DNA of 64,000 nucleotides from an uncultured Clostridia bacterium (GTDB lineage Bacteria; Bacillota; Clostridia; Oscillospirales; Acutalibacteraceae): positions 28,033 to 92,032 of the forward strand of contig CANQPS010000012.1 in the NCBI GenBank assembly GCA_947625785.1, read 5' to 3'. This document shows positions 27,235-36,600 of this stretch, piece after piece (positions within the stretch are counted from its first letter, which is position 1; each line of letters begins with the position of its first letter). The notes below the pieces were generated by a model. It searched no databases, was not told the origin of the DNA, and was given only the letters and a program-made list of their open reading frames with translations. A program made the translations under genes and the position numbers.

Positions 27235-28292
27235 TATTACAGAACCTAAAATCTTTTATTACAAAGAGAAAAAGTATTTTTATATTTTTTATATTGGCAC
27301 AAATCGTTACTTTGATTGGTGTTTTTATTACATATAATTATATGGAGCAGGAAGTTTCCACACAAAAGTCCTATTATGATGATATGAGAACTTATACAGT
27401 TATGCTCTCTAATTCAAAAGATATAGATAAAAAGTTATCGGATATTTTGAAACAATATGATGGTATACAGCATATCAAAACAGTTTCGTATGAAGGTGAA
27501 TATATTGTCTATGGGGAATATTATGGAAAATCAGGAAAAGAGTTTACCGTTAATTTAGGTGATAACCTTTCAGAATCCGACATAACAAGCGGAAATAAAA
27601 ATATACTTATTCCTGATAAAGCGTTTATTTATGAGGAAACTACATTATCAGATTTAAAAATTGGTGATACTTATAATCTAAACGGTATTGCATATAAAAT
27701 TATCGGGTTGACAATGGACGGCTGTTTTTATATTCCGTTTAATTCTATGGAAGAAGAAAATAAAAATCAGATTATGGGTGTATGTGTTACAACAAACAAA
27801 GAACTGAGTCTATCAGAGGCTGAACAACTGACAAATATATTGTCCAATATTTTTGAGGACTCTGTTATTACACCGCCGCAAGGAGAATACGGCAGTGAAT
27901 TTAATACCTTTAAGATGTTTGTATTTTTTGTTATTCTTTTGTTATGCTTGGGTATATTTAATCTGTCATATCTCTATATTTTTATTCTTGAACAAAGAAA
28001 AAAACAGTATGCTGTTTTTCAAATCTGTGGTTGTACAAAGTTGAGAGGGGCATTGATTTATTTGGCGGAAATTCTTATTCTTTCCATTATAGCTTATTTG
28101 GCGGCATTGCTTCTGTTCAGATTTGTTGTACTGCCGTTTGTTATTGTTATGGACAGTATGACTTTTTTGGCGATGTCCGGTCAGTCTTATATTTTGCTGT
28201 TTATATTTTATATTCTGATTATGCTTTTAATTTTTCTGCCGTGTATTGTCAGATATACCTCAAAATCAGCCGTATTGCAATATAAAAGTTAA
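27231..28292 (+). CDS. FtsX/MacB-like permease subunit 2
   Basis: Starts at TTG 27231, overlapping the upstream stop as TTGA, with GGGGTG before it. The 353-residue protein has the same plan: N-terminal helix (IFIFFILAQIVTLIGVFITY), an external domain of about 190 residues, then three helices near the end (FFVILLLCLGIFNLSYLYIF and two more). Its coupling to permease 1 suggests they form a heterodimer. The external domain is smaller than that of its partners. Confidence 0.75.
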   Translation: MILQNLKSFITKRKSIFIFFILAQIVTLIGVFITYNYMEQEVSTQKSYYDDMRTYTVMLSNSKDIDKKLSDILKQYDGIQHIKTVSYEGEYIVYGEYYGKSGKEFTVNLGDNLSESDITSGNKNILIPDKAFIYEETTLSDLKIGDTYNLNGIAYKIIGLTMDGCFYIPFNSMEEENKNQIMGVCVTTNKELSLSEAEQLTNILSNIFEDSVITPPQGEYGSEFNTFKMFVFFVILLLCLGIFNLSYLYIFILEQRKKQYAVFQICGCTKLRGALIYLAEILILSIIAYLAALLLFRFVVLPFVIVMDSMTFLAMSGQSYILLFIFYILIMLLIFLPCIVRYTSKSAVLQYKS

Positions 28293-28304
28293 GGGGGAGT
28301 CAAA

Positions 28305-29489
28305 ATGTATTTAACCTACGGTTTTCATATCTTCTCCAAAAACTTGGCTGCCAACATTATTTTGATTGTCCAGCTTACAATCTCAATTATTTTAATGAAC
28401 ATTACCTTAGGGCTTTATAACGAGGCTTATTCAAAATTAGATGTTTTATATGGTTTTGATTCGGATACAGTTTATCAGAGTTTTGCTGAACAATATCGGC
28501 TGACATTTAATGAAGATTTTGAAGCCTACGAAGAAGCATTATCCCTTTCCGAAAATGTAAAATTAGAGCCGATTATGAACGGCGGGGCAGAATTTGACGG
28601 TTGTTATTTGTCTTTCTGTGCTTATGGCAGTCATACATCACATTCAATGCGTTTGCCCATAACATCGGGTGTATGGTACGATGCGGCTGAAAAGGCAGAT
28701 GGTTGTATCAATACAGTTGTTTTGGGAAGTTCCAAGTATCATATCGGAGAAATTTATACCATAACCGTATATAATTATATGACAGGTCAGTCAAAAGATT
28801 TTAAGTTTAAAATTACGGGTCTTATTGATGAAAAAACGGGCGTTGTTTTAGGGTATCAAAGTTCAAATTTTATGAGTGTCAAGACTATGTTTGAAGTTTT
28901 TGACAGAGAAGAAAGCGGTACTGATGCACTTTTTCTTTTTAACTATGAAGATGAGGGTATTTCAGATTATCTCAGCTGCGGAGTTTTTCTGTTCGCCTAT
29001 GCCAATAACGGCAGTATAAGTGATGAGGATATGTCAAAGCTGAAAAACTTTGGATACACATTTACAATAGATGAAATTATTGATAACACAAAAAACGACC
29101 TTCAATCAGAAATACATTCCGTCTTTCCGCTTGCGGTCAGTTTAACATTTATTGGTATTGTAGGAATCCTTTGTCTGATTATATTGAATACGCTGAAGTG
29201 CCGAAAAACATTTGCTGTTTATTATATATGCGGTATGCGTTGGAAAGACTGCATAAAGATTATTATTGGGCAAATTCTGTGCATTTTTATAGGCAGTCTT
29301 TTTCTGACAGTGATTGCAGGCGTTTTTATGTTTGTTACAAATGCGTTTGCCGAAACGCACCTACTTATCCAGTGGAATAATTTATTCCTAACACTGGGAC
29401 TTTTTGCGATGGTTTTTGTTGTGTCGCTGATTACGGCAAAATGTATGTTGTCAAACACAAGTCCCGTTACAGATTTAAAAAAGGAGTAA
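28305..29489 (+). CDS. FtsX/MacB-like permease subunit 3
   Basis: A 394-residue protein, ATG with AAGGGGGAG upstream. N-terminal membrane helix (NIILIVQLTISIILMNITLG), external domain of about 230 residues, then three helices (SLTFIGIVGILCLIILNTL, IIIGQILCIFIGSLFLTVIAGV and FLTLGLFAMVFVVSLITA). The Cys-rich cytoplasmic loop between the last helices (KCRKTFAVYYICGMRW) resembles the coupling loop of MacB-type permeases. A third permease for one ATPase is unusual for this family. Confidence 0.75.
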   Translation: MYLTYGFHIFSKNLAANIILIVQLTISIILMNITLGLYNEAYSKLDVLYGFDSDTVYQSFAEQYRLTFNEDFEAYEEALSLSENVKLEPIMNGGAEFDGCYLSFCAYGSHTSHSMRLPITSGVWYDAAEKADGCINTVVLGSSKYHIGEIYTITVYNYMTGQSKDFKFKITGLIDEKTGVVLGYQSSNFMSVKTMFEVFDREESGTDALFLFNYEDEGISDYLSCGVFLFAYANNGSISDEDMSKLKNFGYTFTIDEIIDNTKNDLQSEIHSVFPLAVSLTFIGIVGILCLIILNTLKCRKTFAVYYICGMRWKDCIKIIIGQILCIFIGSLFLTVIAGVFMFVTNAFAETHLLIQWNNLFLTLGLFAMVFVVSLITAKCMLSNTSPVTDLKKE

Positions 29490-29492
29490 ATA

Positions 29493-30155
29493 ATGGTACG
29501 CATTGAAAATTTATACAAAACCTATAACTACAAAAAAAGTACAGCGTTTGAAGCTTTAAAGGACATCAATCTTACAATTGATGACGGAGAAATGGTTGCA
29601 ATTATTGGTAAGTCGGGTGCGGGAAAGTCAACGCTGCTTCATATTCTGGGGTGTATAGATACCTTTGAAAAGGGCAGTTGTTTTATTGACGATACGGATA
29701 CCTCAAATCTTTCGGATAGACAGCTTGCAAAAATCCGCAATGAAAAAATTGGTATCATTATGCAGGACTTTGCCTTAGTTGAAGATTTTTCCGTTTGTCA
29801 GAATGTACAAATTCCGCTGAGATTTGCGGGTATTAAGGGCAGCAAGGCAAAGAAGATGATTAAAGATGCCCTTGAAACGGTAGGAATTTTGTCATTATCC
29901 AATAAAATGTGCAGTCAGCTTTCGGGTGGGCAAAAACAGCGTGTTGCCATTGCCCGTGCGATAGTTAATAATCCGTCATTGATTTTAGCCGATGAACCGA
30001 CAGGTGCTTTGGACAGCAAAACCTCACTTGATATTATGGAGGTATTTAAGGATTTGCATAAAAAGGGAAAAACGGTAATTATTATTACACACGATGATAA
30101 TGTCGCAAATATGTGTGAAAGAAAAATTGCGATTTTAGATGGAAAAATTATATAA
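29493..30155 (+). CDS. ABC transporter ATP-binding protein, MacB/LolD family
   Basis: A 220-residue protein with GGAG 7 bases before the ATG. Walker [10 protein letters not shown] (residues about 39-47), Q-loop [11 protein letters not shown], signature LSGGQKQR, Walker [13 protein letters not shown] and H-loop IIITHDD are all present. Length and the TGALDSKT D-loop are typical of the MacB/LolD/bacteriocin-export group. It powers the three permeases encoded just upstream. A terminator follows the stop codon at once. Confidence 0.9.
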   Translation: MVRIENLYKTYNYKKSTAFEALKDINLTIDDGEMVAIIGKSGAGKSTLLHILGCIDTFEKGSCFIDDTDTSNLSDRQLAKIRNEKIGIIMQDFALVEDFSVCQNVQIPLRFAGIKGSKAKKMIKDALETVGILSLSNKMCSQLSGGQKQRVAIARAIVNNPSLILADEPTGALDSKTSLDIMEVFKDLHKKGKTVIIITHDDNVANMCERKIAILDGKII

Positions 30156-30157
30156 AA

Positions 30158-30199
30158 AAATGGACTTAAAAGATTGTTTTTTAAGTCCATTTTTCTTTT
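30158..30199 (+). terminator. Rho-independent terminator of the peptide-export unit
   Basis: AAATGGACTTAA (30158-30169) pairs with TTAAGTCCATTT (30181-30192), extended by an AA/TT pair, and is followed by a T-rich tail. It starts 2 bases after the ABC ATPase stop codon. Confidence 0.85.
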
Positions 30200-30619
30200 C
30201 TGTATTTATAATCTGTTGTTTTTACTATTACCAAAAGATGGGTTTCCAAAGGATTGTAAAGCCTTTGCAGGGTCAATAGACAGTGTTCTTTACAAAGAAA
30301 CAAGCAGTATTGAAAAATGTATAATTTTTGTATTGCTATAATTAACATTTCATAAAAATGAAATTTTACATTCCTATTAGTTTCTGCAATAAAAAACAAT
30401 AATTGCTTACCATATATTTTGGAGTTATCTGTATAAAATTTGGAGTAGATTGTTAAAAATAACATTATTATATACTTTTGATAAAAAGCTAACAAGCAAT
30501 TTTTTTACAAATGATTAATAGATACCCGACAGAAATTATTATTTTGTTTTTCTTTTTGAAAACTCCGACATTTCTTACCCACATTAAGCGGATGAGGGTG
30601 TAAGCAGTATTGCGTTGAC
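30200..30619. other. Intergenic stretch, no gene seen
   Basis: AT-rich sequence between the terminator and the repeat-type operator. I see no convincing reading frame with a ribosome site on either strand and no strong hairpin. The 104-codon minus-strand frame here crosses into the terminator and looks non-coding. Confidence 0.6.
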
Positions 30620-30690
30620 ATTACCTAAAAAGCAGGTTTGATTACCTAAATTACAGTCTTTAAATCTTTAAAAAATGACCAAAATATAAT
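30620..30690 (+). promoter_or_regulatory. Tandem direct repeats (LytTR-type operator) and -10 element
   Basis: ATTACCTAAA occurs at 30620-30629 and again at 30641-30650, exactly 21 bp apart (two helical turns). This is the spacing bound by LytTR regulators of the AgrA/ComE type. A TATAAT (30685-30690) lies downstream without a matching -35 box, as expected for an activator-dependent promoter. The gene that follows encodes a LytTR regulator, so autoregulation is likely. Confidence 0.6.
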
Positions 30691-30729
30691 ACAATAATAC
30701 TGTAATATTTGTGAAAAAGGAGAGGCTAT

Positions 30730-31446
30730 ATGCGCATTGCAGTCTGTGATGATGATCCGAAAGAGCAAGAACAGTTCATTCAAGCTATGTATGGATGGGA
30801 TCCGACACAAGGTGCGGAGTGCTTTTCAGATGGTGCTTCTATGCTGAAAAAAGCCGAAACATTACCACCTTTTGATATTATATTCTTAGACATCTGTATG
30901 CCCGATGAAAACGGCATTGATATTGCAAAAGAATTACGAAGAATTTCCCCTGATACAGCGATAGTTTTTGTTACTAACAGCCGTGAATATGCGGTAGATG
31001 CATTTTCAGTCTATGCACTGCACTATTTGATAAAACCCGTGACGACTGAAAACATTGCCGAATCATTCAGGCGGTTAGGACAGTTCCGTACCAATCCAAG
31101 GGAGGCTGTTTCATTTATAGTTGAAAAAAGAAGTCAGCTTATATATCTTGACGAAATCTGCCGATTGGAAAGCGTCAACCACGCAACGGAGATTACACTG
31201 AATGACGGACACAAACTAAAGGTCTGGATACCTTTAGCCGAGGCAGAGCAAAAGTTGAACAGGAATTTCTTGAAAATAAACCGTGGAATCATCGTGAATA
31301 TGGATTATATTGCACAAATGGGAACAGACATATGTGTTCTTCGGGACGGAAGCCGTTTTTCCATCAAAACGAGGCACACTGCCGAAGTGCGTTCAGCATA
31401 TGACAACTATGTTTTTGAACAGATTTCCCGACAAGGGAAATTTTAA
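30730..31446 (+). CDS. LytTR-family response regulator (AgrA-like)
   Basis: A 238-residue protein, AAAGGAG upstream. The receiver domain (residues 1-115) has the acidic pair DDD near residue 8, phospho-acceptor Asp in IIFLDICMPDENG near residue 54, and Lys in YLIKPV. The C-terminal LytTR DNA-binding domain (about 135-235) has the typical LKINRGIIVNMDYI strand-turn. The sensor kinase gene follows 11 bases later. It probably binds the direct repeats upstream and controls the surface-protein genes downstream; the target set is inferred. Confidence 0.9.
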   Translation: MRIAVCDDDPKEQEQFIQAMYGWDPTQGAECFSDGASMLKKAETLPPFDIIFLDICMPDENGIDIAKELRRISPDTAIVFVTNSREYAVDAFSVYALHYLIKPVTTENIAESFRRLGQFRTNPREAVSFIVEKRSQLIYLDEICRLESVNHATEITLNDGHKLKVWIPLAEAEQKLNRNFLKINRGIIVNMDYIAQMGTDICVLRDGSRFSIKTRHTAEVRSAYDNYVFEQISRQGKF

Positions 31447-31457
31447 GGAGGTGAATT

Positions 31458-32837
31458 ATGGTACCGTTCCTGCAAAATGCAATTGGTTTTTTGATACAAC
31501 TATTTCCCTGTGCAATCATAATTTTTCTTCCGTTTCCGAAAGAGGCTTACCGATTTCGCCGTAAATCGGTTTTTATATGGATAACACTGATTTCCTTGGT
31601 TGTATCTGTAATATTTTCGGCGGTGTTGTGTCTGCGTGATATGGGCAAATATCCGAAACACATCATAATATCAAATTTGTTTATGCTGGCCGCCGTGGTG
31701 CTTGTATTGGCGGCATACATATGGATTGTCAGAGAATCCGTAATGAAAAAAGTTCTTGTATTTCTCATTGTTATGTTTTATGCGGTAACAAATTTTGTAC
31801 TGGTCAATGTTTCATATGCCTTTATATTTACGTATAATGAACCTGACACGACATACTACCCGTATACTGGGCGATTCTTGTTATTATATGCCGCTGCGGC
31901 TGTATTATTGCTGCCGCTTATGCTGGCGATTGTAATGAGACCGTTGAAAGAATATATTCGTATAATTGAACCGGAGAATATGAAACGTGAGTTCCTGGTT
32001 GTGACTGTTTCTACGATATCTAATTTCATAATGATGATTTATTGCGATACAGTTATGGGAATTTCAGGTTCGTTTAATCTTCTTATGTTACCTATGATAT
32101 TTCTGATACTGAATCAGATATTGATATATTGGCTCATCTTCCGTGAATCTGTGCGGAAAAAACGTGATGCCGAGCAAAGGAAATCTATGGAAATTCAGCA
32201 GCTTCAATATGAAAAGATTGCAAATGATATTGAAAATACACGGAGGATGCTCCACGACCTGCGACATCATTACAATTCTCTAAATGATATGCTGGAACAG
32301 GGAATGTTTGATGATATGAAAAAATACCTTAAGGATGTGATACAAACTACCTATAAGAGGGACAGTGAAATTTATTGTAAGAATATGACGGTAAACGGAC
32401 TTCTGCAATACTATATAGGACTTGCAAGAAATGAGGAGATCCGCTGTGATGTTCAGGCAGTGTGTGATGAGCTGACGATTGATTCACCTGATTTAACGGT
32501 TATTTTCGGCAACGCAATGGAAAATGCAATACGGGCGTGTGGGAAATATTCGAAAAAACCTCAAATTATAATAAAAATAGGGGTAGTTCAGGGACAGTTG
32601 GCAATTGAGATAGCCAACTCCTGCAAAGAGGTGCATCTTAGCAGTTATTATAAATCGGAGGACGGGTTTTTACCGGCTGAGGCATTTTTAAGCGACCATT
32701 CAGGCGGAGGATACGGACTTAGAAGTATATCCAACACTGCACAGAAATATTATGGAAGTGTCGGCTTTAGGTTCGATGCGGAGAAAAATATGTTTATATC
32801 AAGAATACGGCTGAATATGTGCAGGGTAAAGCCGTAA
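31458..32837 (+). CDS. AgrC-like GHKL sensor histidine kinase
   Basis: A 459-residue protein with AAGGAGGTG 6 bases before the ATG. Seven predicted membrane helices occupy residues about 5-230, followed by a coiled-coil linker, an H-box MLHDLRHHYNSLND near residue 265-278, N-box NAMENAIRACG and a glycine box SGGGYGLRSI. This arrangement is that of AgrC/ComD/BlpH-type quorum-sensing or peptide-sensing kinases. No AgrD/AgrB-like pheromone pair is seen beside it. The ligand is unknown; the 32-residue peptide encoded upstream is a candidate. Confidence 0.88.
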   Translation: MVPFLQNAIGFLIQLFPCAIIIFLPFPKEAYRFRRKSVFIWITLISLVVSVIFSAVLCLRDMGKYPKHIIISNLFMLAAVVLVLAAYIWIVRESVMKKVLVFLIVMFYAVTNFVLVNVSYAFIFTYNEPDTTYYPYTGRFLLLYAAAAVLLLPLMLAIVMRPLKEYIRIIEPENMKREFLVVTVSTISNFIMMIYCDTVMGISGSFNLLMLPMIFLILNQILIYWLIFRESVRKKRDAEQRKSMEIQQLQYEKIANDIENTRRMLHDLRHHYNSLNDMLEQGMFDDMKKYLKDVIQTTYKRDSEIYCKNMTVNGLLQYYIGLARNEEIRCDVQAVCDELTIDSPDLTVIFGNAMENAIRACGKYSKKPQIIIKIGVVQGQLAIEIANSCKEVHLSSYYKSEDGFLPAEAFLSDHSGGGYGLRSISNTAQKYYGSVGFRFDAEKNMFISRIRLNMCRVKP

Positions 32838-32855
32838 TGACGAGAGGGATTTTAA

Positions 32856-33416
32856 ATGAATGATAGAGAGCAAAACGGGATTGTAATACAGAAAAAACAC
32901 ATTATTATTGCCTTGGTTGTATTCCTTGTGCTGCTGGTCGGCAGTATTGTCGTTGCGTTCAACTGGGGGAACTGGTTCGGCAATGATGAAAAAGGTGTTT
33001 CAAATGAAAATAATCTCTCAACCGAGAGTGCAAAACCGGGTATTGAGCTTGACCCGAATGCCGGAAACTACAACGGTAAAAAGCCGGAAGATACAAGCAA
33101 CGAAACAGTCGGTATAAAAATTCCCGGATATCCGTCAATTTCTATTCCGGCAGATACTAAGAATGTTACGATGTCTTTATTGAACCCTGAGGGTAATCCG
33201 TGTTATTTCCATTTCACGATTGTTTTGAACGATACCGGAGAAGTACTTTTTGATTCAAAATATGTACCCCCGGGACAGGCAATTACAGATGTCACTCTAT
33301 CGAGGGGACTTCCGAAGGGTGAGTATCCGGCAACGATACAAATTACAACGGTTGCACTTGACGGTGAAACGCCGTTAAATGGTGCAAATGTGGAAACAGT
33401 ATTAATTGCAAAATAG
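32856..33416 (+). CDS. Membrane-anchored small beta-domain protein
   Basis: A 186-residue protein with one N-terminal membrane helix (HIIIALVVFLVLLVGSIVVAF) and no cleavage site. An acidic spacer follows (residues about 45-85), then a beta-sandwich-like domain with NPEGNPCYFHFTIVLND and a final strand ending VETVLIAK. Proteins of this kind accompany secreted repeat-type carbohydrate-binding proteins in clostridia. Its 3' end has been copied in front of the second of those genes. The exact function is unknown. Confidence 0.65.
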   Translation: MNDREQNGIVIQKKHIIIALVVFLVLLVGSIVVAFNWGNWFGNDEKGVSNENNLSTESAKPGIELDPNAGNYNGKKPEDTSNETVGIKIPGYPSISIPADTKNVTMSLLNPEGNPCYFHFTIVLNDTGEVLFDSKYVPPGQAITDVTLSRGLPKGEYPATIQITTVALDGETPLNGANVETVLIAK

Positions 33417-33434
33417 AAAGGAGGTGAGTATGAG

Positions 33435-35189
33435 ATGAAGATAGCAAAAAAGGCGGCTGTCGTGCTTTGTGCAAGTCTTATGCTAATTTCTTCCGGTGTA
33501 GTTTCTCAGCAGGCGTACGAAGAATTTCCCGCAACGCTGACGGTTAATGCGGCGGCAACGGAACATAATATTTCAGAGGGAAATGTCATAATTAACGATT
33601 CGGGAGAACATATCATAACAGGCGAAACCGCAACAAATACAATTACGATTGAAGGAGGAAATCCGACAGTTACTGTCAAAGATGTAAATATTACGTTGAG
33701 TGAAGGTTGTCCGCTAACGGTACATTCCAGTAATTTTACGCTTATCATAGAAGGTGAAAACACATTTAAAAGTGGTAGCAAGGGTGCCGGAATTGATGTA
33801 GCCGAAGGAAATAAAATTACAATTAAAGAAAACGAAGGCGTCGATGGAACGCTGAACGCAACAGGTGCTGATTCGTATTCGGGTATTGGCGGAGGCAACC
33901 GGGTCGACGGCGGTACTATTATTATAGAAGGCGGAACCGTAACTGCAAACGGAGGCAGGTACGGAGCAGGAATTGGCGGCGGCTATTACAGTGGCGGAGG
34001 AGAAGTAATTGTTAAAGGCGGAACCGTAACAGCAACCGGAGGTTACGAGGCTGCCGGAATTGGCGGAGGCAACCGGGGCGACGGCGGAGGAACATTTACT
34101 ATTTATGGCGGAACCGTAACAGCAACCGGAGGTGAAGATGGTGCCGGAATTGGCGGAGGCAACTGGGGCAACGGCGGTACTATTATTATAGAAGGCGGAA
34201 CCGTAATTGCAAACGGAGGTTACGATGGTGCCGGAATTGGCGGCGGCTATTACGGTAACGGAGGAACAGTTCTTGTTAATAAGGGAACCGTAACTGCAAA
34301 CGGAGGCAAGTCCGGAGCGGGAATTGGCGGCGGCTACCAAGGATCCGGAGGAACATTTACTATTTATGGCGAAATCGTAAATGCAACCGGAGGTGACGGT
34401 GCTGCCGGAATTGGTGGCGGCTATTACGGTAACGGAGAAACATTTACTATTTATGGCGGAACCGTAACTGCAAACGGAGGCAAGTCCGGAGCGGGAATTG
34501 GCGGCGGCTATCACGGTAACGGAGGAACAGTTACTATTTATGGCGAAACCGTAACAGCAACCGGAGGTGAATATGCTGCCGGAATTGGTGGCGGCTACCA
34601 AGGATCCGGAGGAACAGTTCTTGTTAATAAGGGAACCGTAAAAGCAACCGGAGGTGACGATGGTGCCGGAATTGGCGGCGGTTGGTGCGGCAATGGCGGA
34701 GATTTTACCATAAATAATGGTAATGTCACCGCAACAGCAGGGAAAAACGGTAAGGAGGATATAGGACACGGATTAAATGGTTTGAGTTCCGGAACAGCAA
34801 CTTACAACGGCGGTATTGTTAATGATGTGGATTATACCCCCCCTCCAGGCTATACCGTTACTATTCCTGCAACTGTAACACTCGGCGGAAGTATAGATAT
34901 AGAGGTGAGCGATGTCGTTTTGGGTGATTATAAATCGGTTAATGTGGACCTCTTTAAGGCAAGCGGAACAGGCAATACACTTGCACTGAGCTGCGATGGC
35001 AAAGAGATAACATACGCCATAAAAAAGGACGATGAAACCGGCGAGCAAGTAAATGTGGGCGACACAGTTCTCTCGGCAACAGAAAACAGTAGTGTAACAT
35101 TGTATTTTACTGAGCCGACAAAGGCTCCGGAATATGCCGGCGATTATACCGGAACGGTAACGTTTAAGTTTAGTATGGAAGCTCAGTAG
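33435..35189 (+). CDS. Secreted Gly-rich carbohydrate-binding-type repeat protein
   Basis: A 584-residue protein. Signal peptide (residues 1-40, ending LTVNAAA). A parallel-beta-helix-like part follows: an initial ITIEGGNPTVTVKDVNI block, then about eleven repeats of 23-26 residues, each with the pattern GGTVTAxGG..GAGIGGG (nucleotides about 33,880-34,750). This resembles the Cthe_2159-type carbohydrate-binding domain. The C-terminal 110 residues (from TIPATVTLGGSI to TVTFKFS) are a separate beta module shared with three genes downstream. It is probably extracellular and polysaccharide-binding, by family resemblance only. Confidence 0.7.
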   Translation: MKIAKKAAVVLCASLMLISSGVVSQQAYEEFPATLTVNAAATEHNISEGNVIINDSGEHIITGETATNTITIEGGNPTVTVKDVNITLSEGCPLTVHSSNFTLIIEGENTFKSGSKGAGIDVAEGNKITIKENEGVDGTLNATGADSYSGIGGGNRVDGGTIIIEGGTVTANGGRYGAGIGGGYYSGGGEVIVKGGTVTATGGYEAAGIGGGNRGDGGGTFTIYGGTVTATGGEDGAGIGGGNWGNGGTIIIEGGTVIANGGYDGAGIGGGYYGNGGTVLVNKGTVTANGGKSGAGIGGGYQGSGGTFTIYGEIVNATGGDGAAGIGGGYYGNGETFTIYGGTVTANGGKSGAGIGGGYHGNGGTVTIYGETVTATGGEYAAGIGGGYQGSGGTVLVNKGTVKATGGDDGAGIGGGWCGNGGDFTINNGNVTATAGKNGKEDIGHGLNGLSSGTATYNGGIVNDVDYTPPPGYTVTIPATVTLGGSIDIEVSDVVLGDYKSVNVDLFKASGTGNTLALSCDGKEITYAIKKDDETGEQVNVGDTVLSATENSSVTLYFTEPTKAPEYAGDYTGTVTFKFSMEAQ

Positions 35190-35234
35190 GGTGATTTTAC
35201 TTAATAATAACCCGGTAAAACGTAATACAGTTGA

Positions 35235-35330
35235 CGTTAAACAGTGCAAATTCGGAAACAGTATTAATTGCAAAATAGAAAGAAGGTGAGTATGAGATGA
35301 AGATAGCAAAAAGGGCGGTTGTTGTGCTTT
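35235..35330 (+). repeat. Duplication junction: copied 3' end of the upstream anchor gene plus start of the repeat-protein gene
   Basis: The stretch from TGCAAAT through GGAAACAGTATTAATTGCAA and the GGTGAGTATGAG ribosome region matches 33,376-33,470 almost base for base, continuing into the signal peptide coding region. The copied piece still encodes the last residues ETVLIAK and the stop of the 186-residue protein, now out of context. This marks a tandem segmental duplication. Confidence 0.85.
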
Positions 35331-36556
35331 GTGCGGGTCTTTTGCTGATATCTCCCGGTGTAGCTTCCCGGCAGGCGTACGAAGAGTTTCCCGCAACGCT
35401 GACGGTTAATGCGGCGGCGGCAACGGAACATGATATTTCAAAGGGAGATGTCATAATAACAGATTCGGGAGAACATATCATAACAGGCACTACCAAAACA
35501 TATAGAATTACGATTGAAGGAGGAACTCCGACAGTTACTGTCAAAGATGTAAATATTACGTTGAATCAAGGCTGTCCACTAACAGTACATTCCACTGATT
35601 TTACGCTTATCATAGAAGGTGAAAACACATTTCAAAGTGGCAACTGTGCCGGAATTGATGTAGCCGGAGGAAGACAAATTACAATTAAAGAAAACGAAGA
35701 CGTCAAGGGAACGCTGAACGCAGTAGGTGGTGATAGAAGTTCAGGTATTGGCGGAGGCGACTATGGATCCGGCGGTACTATTATTATAGAAGGCGGAACC
35801 GTAACAGCAACCGGAGGTGAATATGGTGCCGGAATTGGCGGCGGTCGATACAGTGCAGGAGGAGAAGTAATTGTTAAAGGCGGAACCGTAACTGCAAACG
35901 GAGGTGAATATGGTGCCGGAATTGGCGGCGGCGGCTTTGGTGGTGCCGGAGGAACATTTACTATTTACGGAGGAACCGTAACCGCAACCGGGGGTTCCTA
36001 CGGTGCCGGAATTGGCGGCGGCGTTAATGGAGCAGGCGGAGATTTTACCATAAATGGTGGTGATGTCACCGTAAAAGCAGGCAGCGGCGGTGAGGATATA
36101 GGACACGGAGGCGGAAGCAGTAAATCCGGAACAGCAGCTTACAACGGCGGCACTGTTAATGGAGCAGCTTATCGTGATGTTACAGTTTCCTATAATGTTG
36201 AACCATCTTATACAGTAGTGATACCCGCAACAGTAAAGCTTTCTCAGGAAAAAGAGACAAAAGACAGTATTACCGTACAGGATGTATCTCTTGAAGAGGG
36301 ACAAAAGGTGAATGTGAAGCTGACAGCGGCAACCTACTCAACTGATGAAATGAAATTTTATGTACAATCAAATAATAATAAACTTTATTATACGATTATG
36401 AATAAAAATGAACAGGTTAAGCCCGATGATGAACTGTTAAGCGTAACCTGTGAAGACGGCAAGGGAACAGCGGAACTTACTTTTTCCGCTCCGTCAGACA
36501 TTACTTTTGCCGGTACATATACCGGCACACTAACGTTCACTTTTTCAGTAAGCTGA
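35297..36556 (+). CDS. Secreted Gly-rich carbohydrate-binding-type protein, shorter paralogue
   Basis: A 419-residue paralogue of the preceding gene. The signal peptide and first 110 residues are nearly identical to it. Only about five of the 25-residue GAGIGGG repeats are present, so repeat number has changed since the duplication. The C-terminal beta module (VVIPATVKLSQEK to GTLTFTFSVS) is clearly divergent from that of the first copy. AAGAAGGTG replaces AAGGAGGTG as ribosome site, so it may be translated less. The role is probably the same: an extracellular glycan-binding or matrix protein. Confidence 0.7.
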   Translation: MKIAKRAVVVLCAGLLLISPGVASRQAYEEFPATLTVNAAAATEHDISKGDVIITDSGEHIITGTTKTYRITIEGGTPTVTVKDVNITLNQGCPLTVHSTDFTLIIEGENTFQSGNCAGIDVAGGRQITIKENEDVKGTLNAVGGDRSSGIGGGDYGSGGTIIIEGGTVTATGGEYGAGIGGGRYSAGGEVIVKGGTVTANGGEYGAGIGGGGFGGAGGTFTIYGGTVTATGGSYGAGIGGGVNGAGGDFTINGGDVTVKAGSGGEDIGHGGGSSKSGTAAYNGGTVNGAAYRDVTVSYNVEPSYTVVIPATVKLSQEKETKDSITVQDVSLEEGQKVNVKLTAATYSTDEMKFYVQSNNNKLYYTIMNKNEQVKPDDELLSVTCEDGKGTAELTFSAPSDITFAGTYTGTLTFTFSVS

Positions 36557-36600
36557 CAAGCATACTGAATGTGATATATATGAAAGGAGTTTTTATCATG

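Noticed and set aside
30181..30495. 104-codon minus-strand reading frame between the ABC ATPase and the response regulator
   Set aside because: Starts without a ribosome site, overlaps the terminator, and has AT-driven Lys/Ile/Phe/Tyr-rich composition.
33714..34769. 351-codon minus-strand reading frame across the Gly-rich repeats
   Set aside because: It is the antisense of a tandem repeat with biased codons, which keeps the opposite frame open. No ribosome site and no plausible protein.
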